Shown here: positions 11,250-22,013 of the stretch, piece by piece | Layout of the letters: every line of letters begins with the position of its first letter | Numbering within the stretch: position 1 is the first letter of the stretch | Assembly (NCBI GenBank): GCA_936440205.1 | Contig: OW387148.1 | Span: 40,211,003 to 40,275,002, forward strand | Length of the DNA stretch: 64,000 nt | Reading direction: 5' to 3' | Origin: Lepidonotus clava | Taxonomy: Eukaryota > Annelida > Polychaeta > Phyllodocida > Polynoidae | Translations under genes and position numbers: made by a program | The notes under the pieces: generated by a model | Told to the model about the DNA's origin: nothing | What the model saw: the letters and a program-made list of their open reading frames with translations, nothing else | Database searches by the model: none

Positions 11250-11464
11250 GGGGCCTTACCCACTAGGCGATTCTGACCAAGTCTGCTGACTGATTGGTGC
11301 TAAAATTGACCGATTCTGCCCCTAGAATTGGTCCATTTTACCGGCAATTCGATCAAACCTACACATTCCAATATAACATACTTAAGGGAGACGTTAAGAA
11401 TCTGCCGCTTCTCCCAGTTGCCCATCGCCCATCGCCGGTGAAATCACCTAGTGGGTATGGGGCT
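11250..11464. mobile_element. Family A MITE, opposite orientation
   Basis: From 'ggggccttacccactaggcg' to 'cctagtgggtatggggct', TAA following. Head-to-head with the previous copy with only 3 bp between them. Confidence 0.8.
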
Positions 11465-11617
11465 TAAGGAGGGGGGCGCTTTCCTACCTGCCCTCCTATT
11501 TGTAGCCAACTTTTAATATAAAGTAGAGCCGCTGGGACCCATTTTGATATATGTTCCCCTTTTCTAAATTTCCGTCCCAGGGGCGGATCCAGAATCCCCC
11601 GCCCAGGATCCGCCACT
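11465..11617. repeat. Family K repeat fragment
   Basis: Contains 'aggggcggatccagaatc' and a mirrored 'aggatccgcc', both typical of the dispersed K repeat. Boundaries unclear. Confidence 0.45.
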
Positions 11618-12087
11618 GCGTCCTTATTTTTCTTAGCGTTCTCATTTTCCACTTGTTAGATGTACTTTTGTTTTGTTGCCATGACCAGTTATTAGGCGCA
11701 GTGGTTACAAATTAGGTAAAGGTAGAGTCAATCAGACTTACAAAAGTCTCATATGCACAGACAAGTTTGATGGACCCAAACTAATCACTTCCATATTACT
11801 TTGCATTCACAATCTATCAAATCCTCCTGACAACCATACTAACACTTCAAATTGGCCATTACATACATTTGACCTCACACCGAGGCAAAGGTCATTCGAG
11901 GAGCCGCCATGAATATTACACGAACATCGATGTTTCGCAAATAAACACTGTGGGTCTGAGGGACCAGGCTGATGAGGGAACTATTTGTCGAGGCTTGTCG
12001 AATCAATGTTGGTGCCTGAGATTTACAATGAAGCGCTTCTTATGTAAACCGACTGTAAGCACGCCGCCACCCCGATCCAGACCACCC

Positions 12088-12097
12088 GCGCATGCGC
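12088..12097. promoter_or_regulatory. Perfect NRF-1-type palindrome
   Basis: GCGCATGCGC, the canonical NRF-1 binding palindrome, in a short CpG-rich stretch (12060-12110). It suggests a promoter, but no gene is visible beside it. Confidence 0.35.
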
Positions 12098-12109
12098 CCT
12101 GTATTCAGT

Positions 12110-12575
12110 AGACCATGCATGTGTCTGCAGTCCTGAATTGAGGTGTCTCCATTTGCAGAGATTTGTACCTCTGATCCCTAGAGGTACTCTTACATTTTGG
12201 CCAGCACTATATGATTATTTGTTGCACTTTCACTTTCTAGAAATTTTTATTTGCATGTCATTGTTGCGAGGCTATATCTAAGTTGCATTGTGTGTGTGTG
12301 CAATGCGTGTGTGTATGGCACACTTTCCAATTTAAGGAGGGGTTTCTCACCTAAACTAAAAGATCATATTTTTTTTCTCACTATAAGTGTATTTGTGAGC
12401 TTTTTGGATAACATGTGTTTTTAAAAATTAGATTAGGCGTTTTCATTAATAACAAATCCCTCCAGGATTAAAACATTGTTATAATTTACACTAAAAATGT
12501 TTATGTACTACATTTTTATACTGATTGTAATATCACTGAAAAGCAGGGGCAAACCTGAAGAGAATTACTCAATAA
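12110..12575. other. Unique AT-rich DNA
   Basis: A short TG run at 12291-12320. A segment at 12541-12590 ('caggggcaaacctgaag', then 'ttactcaataa' and an A run) resembles 31972-32024 and may be a retroposed tail. Confidence 0.5.
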
Positions 12576-12576
12576 T

Positions 12577-12672
12577 TCAAAAAAAAAAAAAAGAAACCCA
12601 CAACATAGGTGTTTGAAGGCGGTTGCCAACCCTTACACTATGAAGCCACATAGAGGATGAGAGAGGAGACCA
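12577..12672 (-). mobile_element. tRNA-derived SINE T, copy 1
   Basis: On the minus strand it reads 'ctctatgtggcttcatagtg' then 'taagggttggcaac', the same tRNA-like head as 22612-22700. The pol III A-box region is recognisable. The B-box side runs into an A/T tract and is not intact. Confidence 0.5.
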
Positions 12673-12759
12673 TTTTAGAAGTAGTAGGGTAATGATGACG
12701 TTGTGACATTGTGAAAGCTGTCCTATAAGTGGGTCATATTCAAGAACCAAAGAGAGTAA

Positions 12760-13141
12760 TGCCGCGTCCCCACTTGGGCTACTAACGAAGGCGACTAACG
12801 TTAGTCGTCCGACGATTAAAGAATTTAGTACATCGTCAGGCGACCAACTAATGGCCGGGCTACTAAGCAACTAATCGCCACGTTGGGACGCTCTTGTAGT
12901 TAATGTTAGTTGGTTGCTGGACGACGTACCAAAGTGTCCTCTAGTCGCCCGGCGACCAACTTATCACCTGTGGCCATAGGAAGATATTAAACATGTCAAA
13001 TATTTTGCCCAAAAAGCAGGGCGACTAGTGGTTTGGTCGCCAGACATCACGGCGCCAGTGTGGAGTTGGTCGCCGGGCGATTAACAACCTTAGTAGTCCG
13101 CCGACCAAGGAAATCTAGTCGCCAAAGTGGGGACCCGGCAT
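12760..13141. mobile_element. Family C MITE
   Basis: Ends GCGTCCCCACTTGGGC / GTGGGGACCCGGCA, 382 bp, with many 'gcgaccaac' words and their complements so that the interior can fold on itself. A second full copy lies at 16654-17024 and a fragment at 53566-53690. Confidence 0.8.
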
Positions 13142-13958
13142 TAGCAGCCCGAGAGTGTATTCCATAATCCAGCTGTAGACGCCCGGAAGACGGGAATTCT
13201 TCCATTGGTTTTCCATATTTTTTCAAAGGAGAACACTATTATGAGTTTTCAATGAACAAAGTTGGACAATATATTGTTTAAAAGCTTATTTAGTTTCCTT
13301 TCCAATGCTCCCAACCCCATTTCTATGACGTTCATTCAGACAAGTGGGTTAGTCTTTGAACTTTCTCAATAACAAGGAATCAACTAATTCATGAATGCAA
13401 CCTGTGGGGTCTAAAGGGTTAAATGAGAGGAATGATAGAGGCCATGGGTGCTTATTGTTAGGTCTTTGTGCTAATTCTTAGGTCCCTGTGGATGTGTTCT
13501 CTACAGGTACACTAACCGTATGGTGTGTAGAGAGAGCGTTCCCGAGCCAATATTTGACCAGCCAGGTAGGGCGCGTCTCTCAAATTACAGGTACTTGTGG
13601 ACAATCTGAGCGGGCCAATAGAAACGGGTTGGGCCTCCTGCCTAGCATTGATCTTTCCACTATGGAACATGGGATGGGAAACATTCTGTTCTCTGGTTCT
13701 CTGGATTTGTAAAAATGAGTCAAAACTGATGTAATTGACATTTTCAAAACTCAGATAAATATAGAAATATGTTCTAAGAAAGGTTCTATGATATGTTTTC
13801 CAAAACAAGTCTGGATGGATTGTCCAATTCGTTCTGAATCCTGTGGTATATGAAATAGTACTGTAACTCATTTACCTAGAAAGTTATGGTTGTTTGAAAA
13901 AAATGCCTTTTTCGATAACTTTTAAAGTCACCCTTTCTTGGTGCATAGGTCATAGTTA
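13142..13958. other. Unique DNA
   Basis: No gene supported. Frames at 13488-13871 on both strands overlap and have no domain. No repeats shared with the rest of the window. Confidence 0.5.
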
Positions 13959-14185
13959 AGCCCCATACCCACTAGGTGATTTTACCATCTACGGGCAACA
14001 GGGGACTGGGAGAATTGTCATTATTGTCGCCTTGAGGCTCGATCAAACATGTATATTTTAATATACCATTCTGACTGATAATCTGAATTGGCCCTAGACT
14101 TGGCCGATTCTATGTGAAAAAGCGGCCGATGCTAGCACCGATTAGTTTGCCGACTCAGTCAAAATCGCCTAGTGGATATGGTGCT
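13959..14185. mobile_element. Family A MITE
   Basis: 227 bp from AGCCCCATACCCACTAGG to CCTAGTGGATATGGTGCT, flanked by TTA on the left and TAA on the right, near the TWA target pattern. Confidence 0.85.
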
Positions 14186-15170
14186 TAAGGGTCAGTGGTA
14201 AAGTATTAGCTGTGAAAACAAGCTCAAACCAAAGTAGAATTCCCCTAGAGATGGTAATATTTAATTGTTTGTAAAAATTGTTTGTATAAATTTTAACTGC
14301 AGTGCAACCTATAATATATCAGCAGTAGGGAAAGTGCATCAGCGGCAAATCTCAGTGCAGACGGAATGAGGCTACATTTCTCACTCTACAGGCAATGATA
14401 TGATGTGGAACTGTTTCAAACACCCCTGAGTATGTGACTAGAACTATGATATCAAGATAATCTCATTACATCATCTCATCAATAATTGATCATCTGTCCA
14501 ATAGGAAGACCATTTGATATTGGGAATAAAACTGTTCAAAAACAAGAAGCAAAATAGCTACAAAGTTCCGCTCATGCATGAGCGAGGGTCGTCCCTCAGT
14601 AAACTGAAGGCCCTCCTATTACCAGAAGCATATGTGTAATATGGGCTATAGGCGCTGACCACCACCACCACTCCTGCTGTCACACACAGATCAGGGAGGG
14701 GTTTAAGAAACGGCTACTACTAGGCCCCAGCATGTACTGCCATACACCTAGTACTGAGTGACCTGTCACTCACCCATCTAGAACTGCCCACCTGCAGGTG
14801 ACAGTGGAGGGTTGAGGGCTGTCTGGCTCAGGCAGTGGTTATGTAACCTACTTCTTGCTTCTCACACTGCCTGATTCTAACAACCATTGTAAAGCAATGC
14901 CCTTCAACTGCTGAACATGAGATAGTGTAACCGGTCATTGAGAACAAAGAGAATTAAATGGGTAAAGACATGACTCATCGAGGGAGTCCCCATTGTTAGC
15001 TACAATGCTATATAGATATAACCAGGGACACCCAAAAAAGCAGCATCCCAGGTCTTTCTCCATGGGTGCCCTGTAATGCTCCATTAGGCACCTAAACTGG
15101 CATAGGGGGAAGGCTTGGAGAGGTGCCCAGTTAGATCCCATACTCCCAACACTCAAATATTTGAATCTGT
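14186..15170. other. Unique DNA with a GC-richer patch
   Basis: 14640-14880 is richer in GC and resembles a SINE-type segment, but there is no second copy in the window. No gene seen. Confidence 0.45.
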
Positions 15171-15173
15171 TAA

Positions 15174-15382
15174 GCCTGTATTCCACATACCAATTTTGAT
15201 GCTGCTAATTTTGTATTTGCCAGATTCTCTCTAAAAATATGACATGAGACCCCACGTCTTATATGTAATTCAAAAGAGAATTGTAAGACCTTTCTATTGA
15301 TGCATGACATATCTATATTTGACTTTTATTCCCACTGCCGTTTTTCGAAATAAGACACAAAATCGGTATGTGGAATATAGCT
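15174..15382. mobile_element. Family B MITE
   Basis: From AGCCTGTATTCCACATACC to GGTATGTGGAATATAGCT with TAA before and TTAA after. The interior keeps the family phrases 'gaattgtaag' and 'attcccactgccg'. Confidence 0.85.
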
Positions 15383-15385
15383 TTT

Positions 15386-15620
15386 AATGACGTATTCTAC
15401 ATCTGGAAAGTGCCCTGCCGATGAGGCACCGATATAATATCGCAAGTTATGGCAGAAAAGTTTACCAACATGTTGGTAAATAGTTCCTACCGAATGGTTG
15501 CTGATATTGCACTTTCTGCAGCCGATATCGCACGGAAAGTGGATGGCTCCAATAACGTTACCATGGAGATGCTCAGTATGAGCAGTGCATACTTTCGGTA
15601 TGTTGAATACGAATAAGTGC
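15386..15620. mobile_element. N-like MITE with central palindrome
   Basis: Ends 'cgtattctacatctgg' / 'ggtatgttgaatacg', with a perfect 20-bp palindrome TTTACCAACATGTTGGTAAA at 15461-15480. The same core palindrome is in the N elements at 27671-28098 and 46036-46312. It begins almost where the preceding family B element ends. Confidence 0.6.
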
Positions 15621-16125
15621 ATCATTTAGTTTTGTTGTACTTCTGTCTGTGATGAAAATATTGTGATTTTTATTGTGGGTGTTGCTACCCTTATCTTGAA
15701 GCCAGAGGGAATGTCATTGGACTATCGTCACTGACAAAATTTGCTTAAACAATTGGTTGAACAGCAAATATTAGTTCATCTCTAGACAGAATTAGCACTT
15801 GAATTATGACCTATTTGAGTACAAACATGCAGACACTATAGAAATACAACAAAATGTCAACCTGACATTTCATTTGATCAATCTCCAGGACATATAAGGT
15901 TTCAATATACTTATTTAAATGTCATCATATTAGTAAAATATGATCAGGTTAATAAAGTATCATGACTTGTCATCACTCAACCATTCTACTGACCCCCAAA
16001 ATAATTTTGTTGTAATTTCCCAAATCTTTGACATTTTCCTAAAAGTGTGTGCATTTCATAACCCCTTTCCCTATCCCAGCCCCATCCACATCATCCATTT
16101 GCCAACTCGTGGTGTTAATGGTTGA
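15621..16125. other. Unique AT-rich DNA
   Basis: No gene, element or recognisable motif. Confidence 0.55.
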
Positions 16126-16129
16126 CCAA

Positions 16130-16320
16130 AGATATTATAGCTACACTAAGATATGCAAGTTAAACCTTCGCCTATATGATTTCTGTAAACATAGCAACAG
16201 GGGTGCCCCCTACAAGAGTCTGTGCAAACCGCACAATGGCAACAAGCCATGATTATGTCATACAAATGTCGAAGAGATTGCACATGCTCTTACAGGGGGT
16301 GCCACTGTCACAATGTTCAC
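16130..16320. mobile_element. Family H foldback element, diverged
   Basis: Begins 'tattatagctacactaagat' like 43695 and 44083. The arms 'gtgccccctacaagagtctg' (about 16203) and its partner near 16285-16303 ('ctcttacagggggtgcc') are inverted complements. Confidence 0.65.
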
Positions 16321-16334
16321 AGGGATTTCTTTAA

Positions 16335-16620
16335 ATTTGTTTGTTGGGTTAGTTTAACGTCCGGCCAACTCTTGTAATGCTTTTCAGGTTTGGTGAATCA
16401 TATCTATGATATGATTGAGGAGGAACCTGCCACCAGGTGCAATACCCTACTCTTTTTGAGGAGTGGCAGTGTCCCACAGAAAGGGCACCACACACCTGGC
16501 CTTAAATGACCCTGTTGGGGCACAGCGTCCACAATTATCACCTCATATGATCATCAAGGGGGTGCTAGGAACCTATTCTTCCCAGGCAGTTCCAGAAAGA
16601 ACCTCCTCCCTGGGTCCCCA
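16335..16620. repeat. Unclassified GC-richer repeat-like segment
   Basis: Begins 'gttagtttaacgtccggcc', a phrase of the type often found in SINE or composite repeats of invertebrates, and continues through a GC-richer stretch. No second copy in the window. Kept at low confidence. Confidence 0.3.
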
Positions 16621-16653
16621 TGGGAGTCACAAGGAAAAGTGAAGATTTTTTAA

Positions 16654-17024
16654 GCTGCGACCCCACTTGGGCGACCAATGACAGCAACTAACGTTAGGCG
16701 CCCTCCAATTAAGAAATTTGTACATGGTCGTGCGACCAACTAGACGCTGGTGAAAAATAAAAGCTAGTCGCCACATTGGGATGCTCTTGCTATGAAGCTG
16801 CCAGTGACTAGAGGACACATTGGTCTCCCAGCTGGGCTACTAACTGCACTGATTGACTAGAAAAAGATATCAAACATGTCAATTATTTTGTCCAAAACCC
16901 ACAGCAACTAGTGGTTTGGTCGCCAGCCATCACGGCGCCAGTTTGGAGTTGGTCACCAGGTTATTAACAACCTTAGTCATCTGCCGACCAAGGGAATCTA
17001 GTCGCCCAAGTGGGGACCAGGCTT
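16654..17024. mobile_element. Family C MITE
   Basis: Ends GACCCCACTTGGGCGACC / CGCCCAAGTGGGGACCAGGC. About 371 bp, alignable along most of its length with 12760-13141, including 'gccatcacggcgccagtttg'. Confidence 0.85.
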
Positions 17025-17029
17025 TAATC

Positions 17030-17860
17030 TTTCCTTGGTAAAACATCCTTGGTCGGACCAAGAATCCAAATCTTCCCAAGGGATACTCTACATATGGCCC
17101 CAACCAGCCACCCCACACTCAATAAATATGAAGGGGCCAGTCCACTCCCCTTCTGTAGTAGGCCATAAACTTCCCTAATTGTGGATCATCATGCAAAAAG
17201 ACAGCTTACAGGCCCGCGGGTTGGCAGGGTTTGACAATTAATGGGCATGACCCAGAGGAAGACTTTCATGTTAGTTTCACACATTGCTATACTAAGGAAG
17301 AAAGAAAGAACAGGAGAGTCTAATGCGCCAACCCAATTACCTGCCAATTGGAGTGCTTCCTGACATCATCCAAGCGCTAGGTCAGTTCTTAGCATACATG
17401 CTTACATGGTTTACCATATATATGGAGATGTGACGTCATTTTTTGTGAATTAGTTAATTATCTCAAGAGCATCCTGCAAGATGTTAGTCCAGTTGGTGTA
17501 ATCACCAGAGTGGCCCCTGTGTGCTCACAGGTGGTGGAACCATGTAAGTGTGTATTGCGAAGTATACCAGCCCGTCGTAAAACGGCAGATTTCTTGGGAT
17601 TTGTATAGATTATGGTCATTTAAGTCATAGATTGGAATCAATAATACTTATTTCTGTAAAGATCAATGAGAAATTGGAATGACTAATGTACAGAAATACA
17701 TGGTCAATACAAGTATTGACTGTATGCAATGATTCAAGTATCATTTCCCTTTTATTATATTCAAAACGGCTTTCCCTTTTTAGTCAAACATACACTCTTG
17801 ATACATAAAAACCTATAGGTCAAAAGGTCTCTTGTGAAATGGATAAAAAAAAAACTCTGT
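17030..17860. other. Unique DNA
   Basis: No coding or repeat evidence. The (GAAA)-like tract near 17295-17312 is short. Confidence 0.5.
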
Positions 17861-17864
17861 TCTA

Positions 17865-18308
17865 AGCCCATCCCACATTGGGTATGTCCCAGGATTGGAC
17901 AAGGGTCAGACAAAATAACCATGTAACCCATCCTTGTCTCCTAGAGTTTAGGTTACTGAAATGTGCCAGAGTTCTATTTTTTTCATATCCCCAAGTACAG
18001 CAAAATCATCATGATTTCTGAAATGTTATCAATTGACAGATTAACAGGTTTGCCAGTAAATCTAAATGGCATATTTCAGGGCAAAATAGGGTTGGACATT
18101 AAAGGTTGGGCTGACAGGCTTTAACATTGTTTACTGTGGGAAAAAGGCCCATATACAAATTTGCATTTCACAAATTTTAGGAGAAATCTGTCAACCAAAT
18201 CCTTTTGGTTAATTTTGTATTATGCGATTATCTTCATGGAGTAATTGTAGAAACAATTTTGAAAATATTTCATAGTAAACCTAGATGTTGGTGTAAACTG
18301 GGATGGGC
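17865..18308 (+). mobile_element. Family V element, copy 1
   Basis: Aligns over about 430 bp with the inverted copy at 61823-62252. Ends GCCCATCCCAC / CTGGGATGGGC are inverted. Shared interior phrases include 'gacattaaaggttgggc' and 'caattgacagatt'. A second piece of the right end is repeated at 18332-18378. Frames do not stay open in both copies, so no protein is proposed. Confidence 0.75.
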
Positions 18309-18379
18309 ATATAAGCACAGAAAAAGTCTTGAAAATATTTCATGGTAAATGTTAATGTTGGTGTAAACTTCGATGGGCT

Positions 18380-19200
18380 GATTCTCACCCCAGCAGGCCC
18401 AATGCAACATCAATCTCCACCTCTAAGTACATATAATCTGATCTGTCTGGTCTGATAAGGCAGACAGACCATGATAACCTTACCCAACAAACTGCTAGTC
18501 GATTTATACATTATGTAACAAAGTTTTGCAGTTGGTGCAAAACACAATGATCTCAGAGGACTCTATCCACTATAATGAATGTCCATTACTATTCCCATTA
18601 GTGTTAAAGGAATTTTTCACATTTCAATTGAGATAAAACGTACAAAAGAAAGATGATTTCGTCTTATAACTAAATATTACAACAAGATAAGAATTATAAT
18701 ATAACAAGCCAAAATTTCATTCAAAAGGCACTTGTATGGTAAGTTGCATTCTCAAATGCTAATGTTTAACAATAATTAAACATAGACATACATCTTATTT
18801 TTGTCTATGTATTTCTCTACGGTCTCATGTCAAATCCTTTTTTGAAAGGGGTCCGACTCTATTTCAACTAGAATAAATTGAATAGCACACATGATAGTTG
18901 TATCATGGACAACAAGGCCACGAAATATATCATAGTATTTCTAGGAAAGATGCCAGACTCGTATCCTATAGCTAGTCAATCTTGACCTTGCTTCGTATTT
19001 GTGAGCAAATGGGAAGTGCCTAAACACATTGGCAGTCTTCCTGCAATCGAACCTAAAGCCTTTATTCCACTGGGCAATTCTAGCTGTCCGCAATTTGTTG
19101 ATAAATGACCTTTCACCGATGATAACGCAGAACATTGTTCATTCTACATATCAATTAATCAGGTATTCAAAACCAATTCTAATAATGCGTTGCACGTTTA
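18380..19200. other. Unique AT-rich DNA
   Basis: No gene, element or conserved motif found. Confidence 0.5.
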
Positions 19201-19229
19201 TATTTCAGTTGGGACAAGGTCCATTTGCA

Positions 19230-19580
19230 ATTTGTCAAATCGCCAGTAGAAATCGGCGAGTTGAACCAAGCCTTGAGACCAAATTCTCGGCGAGGTCTCG
19301 TCAACTCTCGCGAGGGTCACTTGACCCCATTGGGCGCCTGGCTTGTATTTATTCGACCAATCAGATTTGTCATACGCAATTAGCGTGGGCCTGTTCTGTA
19401 TCCGCTAGGAGAGTGTACAATGGCGCTTGCGCACAAGCGCTACACTCTCCAAACAGAAAACCAGGCCCCAGGGCGCTGTATCTTTTCCAGGGGCCCGAAC
19501 ACCCTATATAAAAACAGCCCTCCCCCGGGCGACTTCAGTTAAGTATCTAAGTTCATTTCGCTCTGTGCTTAGATAAACAT
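19230..19580 (+). promoter_or_regulatory. CpG-rich promoter-like segment with TATA box and initiator
   Basis: A CpG-rich stretch (CTCTCGCGAG near 19305-19314) leads to TATATAAAAA at 19505-19514. An initiator TCAGTT follows at 19535-19540, so its A lies about 32 bp after the first T of the TATA box, the standard spacing. An ATG in fair context follows at 19579 and opens 46 codons. It may be a host promoter. The layout would also suit the promoter of a solo LTR fossil; without a second copy this cannot be decided. Confidence 0.5.
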
Positions 19581-19719
19581 GGCCGCACGCCTAAATCGAA
19601 TTCGCTGCTGGTCGGGGAATTCTCTCGACCAAGCGCTCAGGCCTGGTGAAATTCGATTTGAGGAATTACTACCCGAGCGTCCTTTGTGGTGCCCCTGGTT
19701 CAATACTATTGTATTATAG
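19579..19719 (+). CDS. Short ORF after the TATA promoter, unknown
   Basis: 46 codons from ATG (MAARLNRIRCWSGN...) to a stop at 19717-19719. No recognised domain. The DNA folds: AAATCGAATT (19593-19602) pairs with AATTCGATTT (19650-19659), and GGTCG/CGACC pair inside. It could be an upstream ORF, a first exon, or simply a structured leader. Confidence 0.2.
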   Translation: MAARLNRIRCWSGNSLDQALRPGEIRFEELLPERPLWCPWFNTIVL

Positions 19720-19799
19720 GGATTATTTGGCGTGAAGATGAATGATTTCTGGTGGCTAGGCCTGACGGGTCAGTGGGTCTACTGGGCCTCGGCTGCTCA

Positions 19800-20640
19800 C
19801 ACAAAGTCACTGTTCTAAGGAGGTGTCCGTTCCAACTCACTGTTCTAAAGAGGTGTCAGTACCAACTCACTGTTCTAAAGAGGTGTCGGTTCCAACACAC
19901 TGTCCTAGAGAGGTGTCGGTTCCAACACACTGTCCTAAAGAGGTGTCGGTTCCAACTCACTGTCCTAAAAAGGTGTCGGTACCAACTCACTGTTCTAAAG
20001 AGGTGTCGGTACCAACTCACTGTTCTAACGAGGTGTCGGTTCCAACTCACTGTTCTAACGAGGTGTCTGTACCACCTCACTGTACTAAAGATGTGCCTGT
20101 ACCAACTCTCTGTTCTAACAAGATGATCACACCCAATCACTGTTCTAAGGAGCTCCTTGCACCAACTCACTGTTCTAACAAGACGATCACACCAAATCAC
20201 TGTTATGATGAGCTACCCGCATCAACTCACTGTATAATAATTTACTATTTTAGTAAGCTAATTATACCAACTCACTGTTCAAACAAGCTACTCATACCAA
20301 CTCACTGTTCTAACAAGCTGATCACACCAACTCGCTGTTCGAAAGAGGTGTCTGCACCAACTCACTGTACTAACGAGGTGCTTTCATCAACCCACTCTTC
20401 TAACAAGCTGCTAACAATAACTCACTCTTCTAACTAGCTGCTTACCAACTCACTAACAAGCCACTTGTTCCAATTCACTGTTCTAACAAGGTGTCTGCAC
20501 CAACTTACTGTTCTAACTAGACAATCACACCAACCTACTGTTCTACCAAGCTGATCCCCCCAACTCACTGTTCTAACAAGGTGTCCGCACCAACTCACTG
20601 TTCTAAAGAGGTTTCTGTACAAACTCACAATTATAACGAG
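19800..20640 (+). repeat. 30-bp minisatellite
   Basis: About 28 units of 'ccaactcactgttctaaaga' plus 'ggtgtcggta'. The first ten are nearly uniform; later ones diverge (coda 'acaagctgatcacacc'). The 30-bp period keeps several frames open (a 10-residue repeat, PTHCSKEVSV), which is expected by chance for a multiple of three. There are no spacers, so it is not a CRISPR-like array. Confidence 0.95.
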
Positions 20641-20737
20641 CTGCTCACCATTTTTTACTCTATGACTCAGCCCTGCTTCTCTTCACTGAACTATCACAGG
20701 CCGAGTTGGAATAAATGGTAGATCTGTTTCAGATTAG

Positions 20738-20885
20738 GAGGAGAACTACTTTTCTGGGCCGCTGGGTACCAGCAGTAGGTTATCAGTGTAACACGCTGGG
20801 AACTTTCTTGGCTGCTGGTGCCCAGCACATACACCAATAACCTATGGCTGGTTCCCAGTGGCCCACAAAAGTCATTCTTCTCCTG
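20738..20885. repeat. Foldback hairpin, ~50-bp arms
   Basis: The left arm 20738-20790 ('tctgggccgctgggtaccag', 'taggttatcagtgtaa') pairs with the right arm 20831-20885 ('accaataacctatggctgg', 'cccagtggcccacaaaag') with only scattered mismatches. The loop is about 40 bp and also holds 'gctggtgcccagc'. Probably a foldback MITE. No other copy in the window. Confidence 0.8.
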
Positions 20886-20889
20886 TGTA

Positions 20890-21220
20890 TTGCACGTGGC
20901 CTATTTTATGTGAGGCAAGTGGTTTTGCAAAACCAGATAGAATATATCCAACCTTCCCCCAATACCACCCCTGGGCTTTGGAACTGCAATCACCTTTGAG
21001 CAGTCGACCTCTCACTTTCTAATCACTATGTTATAATAATCAGCATGAATCAGGTTCAGCTAGTGGATGCAGACCGCAAATAAACCTACACTTCTAACCA
21101 TCAAGAAGGAAACTTCTTTTATAAACTATTATGACCTGTACATATTTAAACAACCTCATGTAGTTGTGTCTCCCTTTTAATTATTGTAACCAAACTGATT
21201 TTAAGAAAATGAACTGCAGC
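20890..21220. other. Unique DNA
   Basis: No gene or repeat recognised. Confidence 0.5.
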
Positions 21221-21224
21221 TTGC

Positions 21225-21352
21225 AGGGGCAGATACAGGATATCCTAAAAGAGACAGCGAGCATATAGGCTAAGTACTAAAATGGCATACATTCGCGAGC
21301 ACATGTCTTTTTGGCAGTTTAGGGGTCCGCCAAAAGGGGGGTGAGGACCCCC
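21225..21352 (+). repeat. Family K repeat copy
   Basis: 'caggggcagatacaggat', then 'ataggctaagtactaaaa', then 'ggcagtttaggggtccgcc', in the same order as 36345-36510. Truncated at the right by the family E element. Confidence 0.6.
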
Positions 21353-21354
21353 AG

Positions 21355-21667
21355 TGGCCCATTGCACAATTACTTTGCGTAAAAATGATAACTTTAAGAT
21401 AACTTGAAGAAGTTGTCATTACAATGATAGTTATCGCTACTAGGATACTCCCTAGTAGTTTCTACTGGATCAAATCAAATTCTGTAAATTGAAATAAAAA
21501 GGGGCTCTGTAGGGCTATAAATCATAAAAATAGCAGCTCATCGTTATTATTCTAAACAGGTTTTTCTTTAGCTTCAAAATGTGGGGTATTACATGTAAAA
21601 TTGCTTACAAAATATGTCATAATAACAATAGGTATCGTAACAGCAATAGGTATTGTGTAATGGGCCA
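21355..21667. mobile_element. Family E MITE
   Basis: TGGCCCATTGCACAATT at the left, 'attgtgtaatgggcca' at the right, 313 bp. The outer bases extend the palindrome to CAGTGG / CCACTG. Confidence 0.85.
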
Positions 21668-21689
21668 CTGAACCTCCCCCCCACACCGA

Positions 21690-21712
21690 ACCCCCCCCCC
21701 CCCCCCTTGAGC
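21690..21712. repeat. C homopolymer tract
   Basis: Near-pure run of C with a flanking C-rich segment from about 21673. Confidence 0.95.
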
Positions 21713-21889
21713 TTGTAACCTAACTGGTCTAGCCTCCAGCATAACAGTGGCTGCTTCATTTTTTCCGGAGCGGCTTTCCATAGCCCCCTTCCCTGGGCCC
21801 TTCCTACCCTAGGTCCCAGTTATCAGATTAAGGTACCTAATCGGCAGGGTGGTATTCTTGACTGGGGTCAGGGTGATGGGATAATCTGG

Positions 21890-22013
21890 TTAGTCTGTCC
21901 AGTCAGACCCACTGTTTCCCAAAGTGGGTCTGTACACCAGCAGCCAATTTAGGTGGGAATTCCCACCCAGATCCCAGCACGCTTTGCAGCTGCTGGTTTA
22001 TGGCAGATAGGAC
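21890..22013 (+). repeat. Dispersed repeat L, copy 1
   Basis: 'acccactgtttcccaaagtg', 'gtgggaattcccacc' and 'gcagctgctggtttatggca' recur inverted at 37243-37380. The two copies are about 15 kb apart in opposite orientation. Low coding potential. Confidence 0.7.

Noticed and set aside
19200-19740. Solo LTR fossil
   Set aside because: The promoter-like layout would suit it, but no second copy, clear ends or target duplication is visible; kept only as an alternative reading.
19752-20437. Overlapping 124- and 204-codon frames with 10-residue repeats, and a CRISPR-like look
   Set aside because: A 30-bp pure tandem repeat opens several frames at once. There are no spacers and this is animal DNA.
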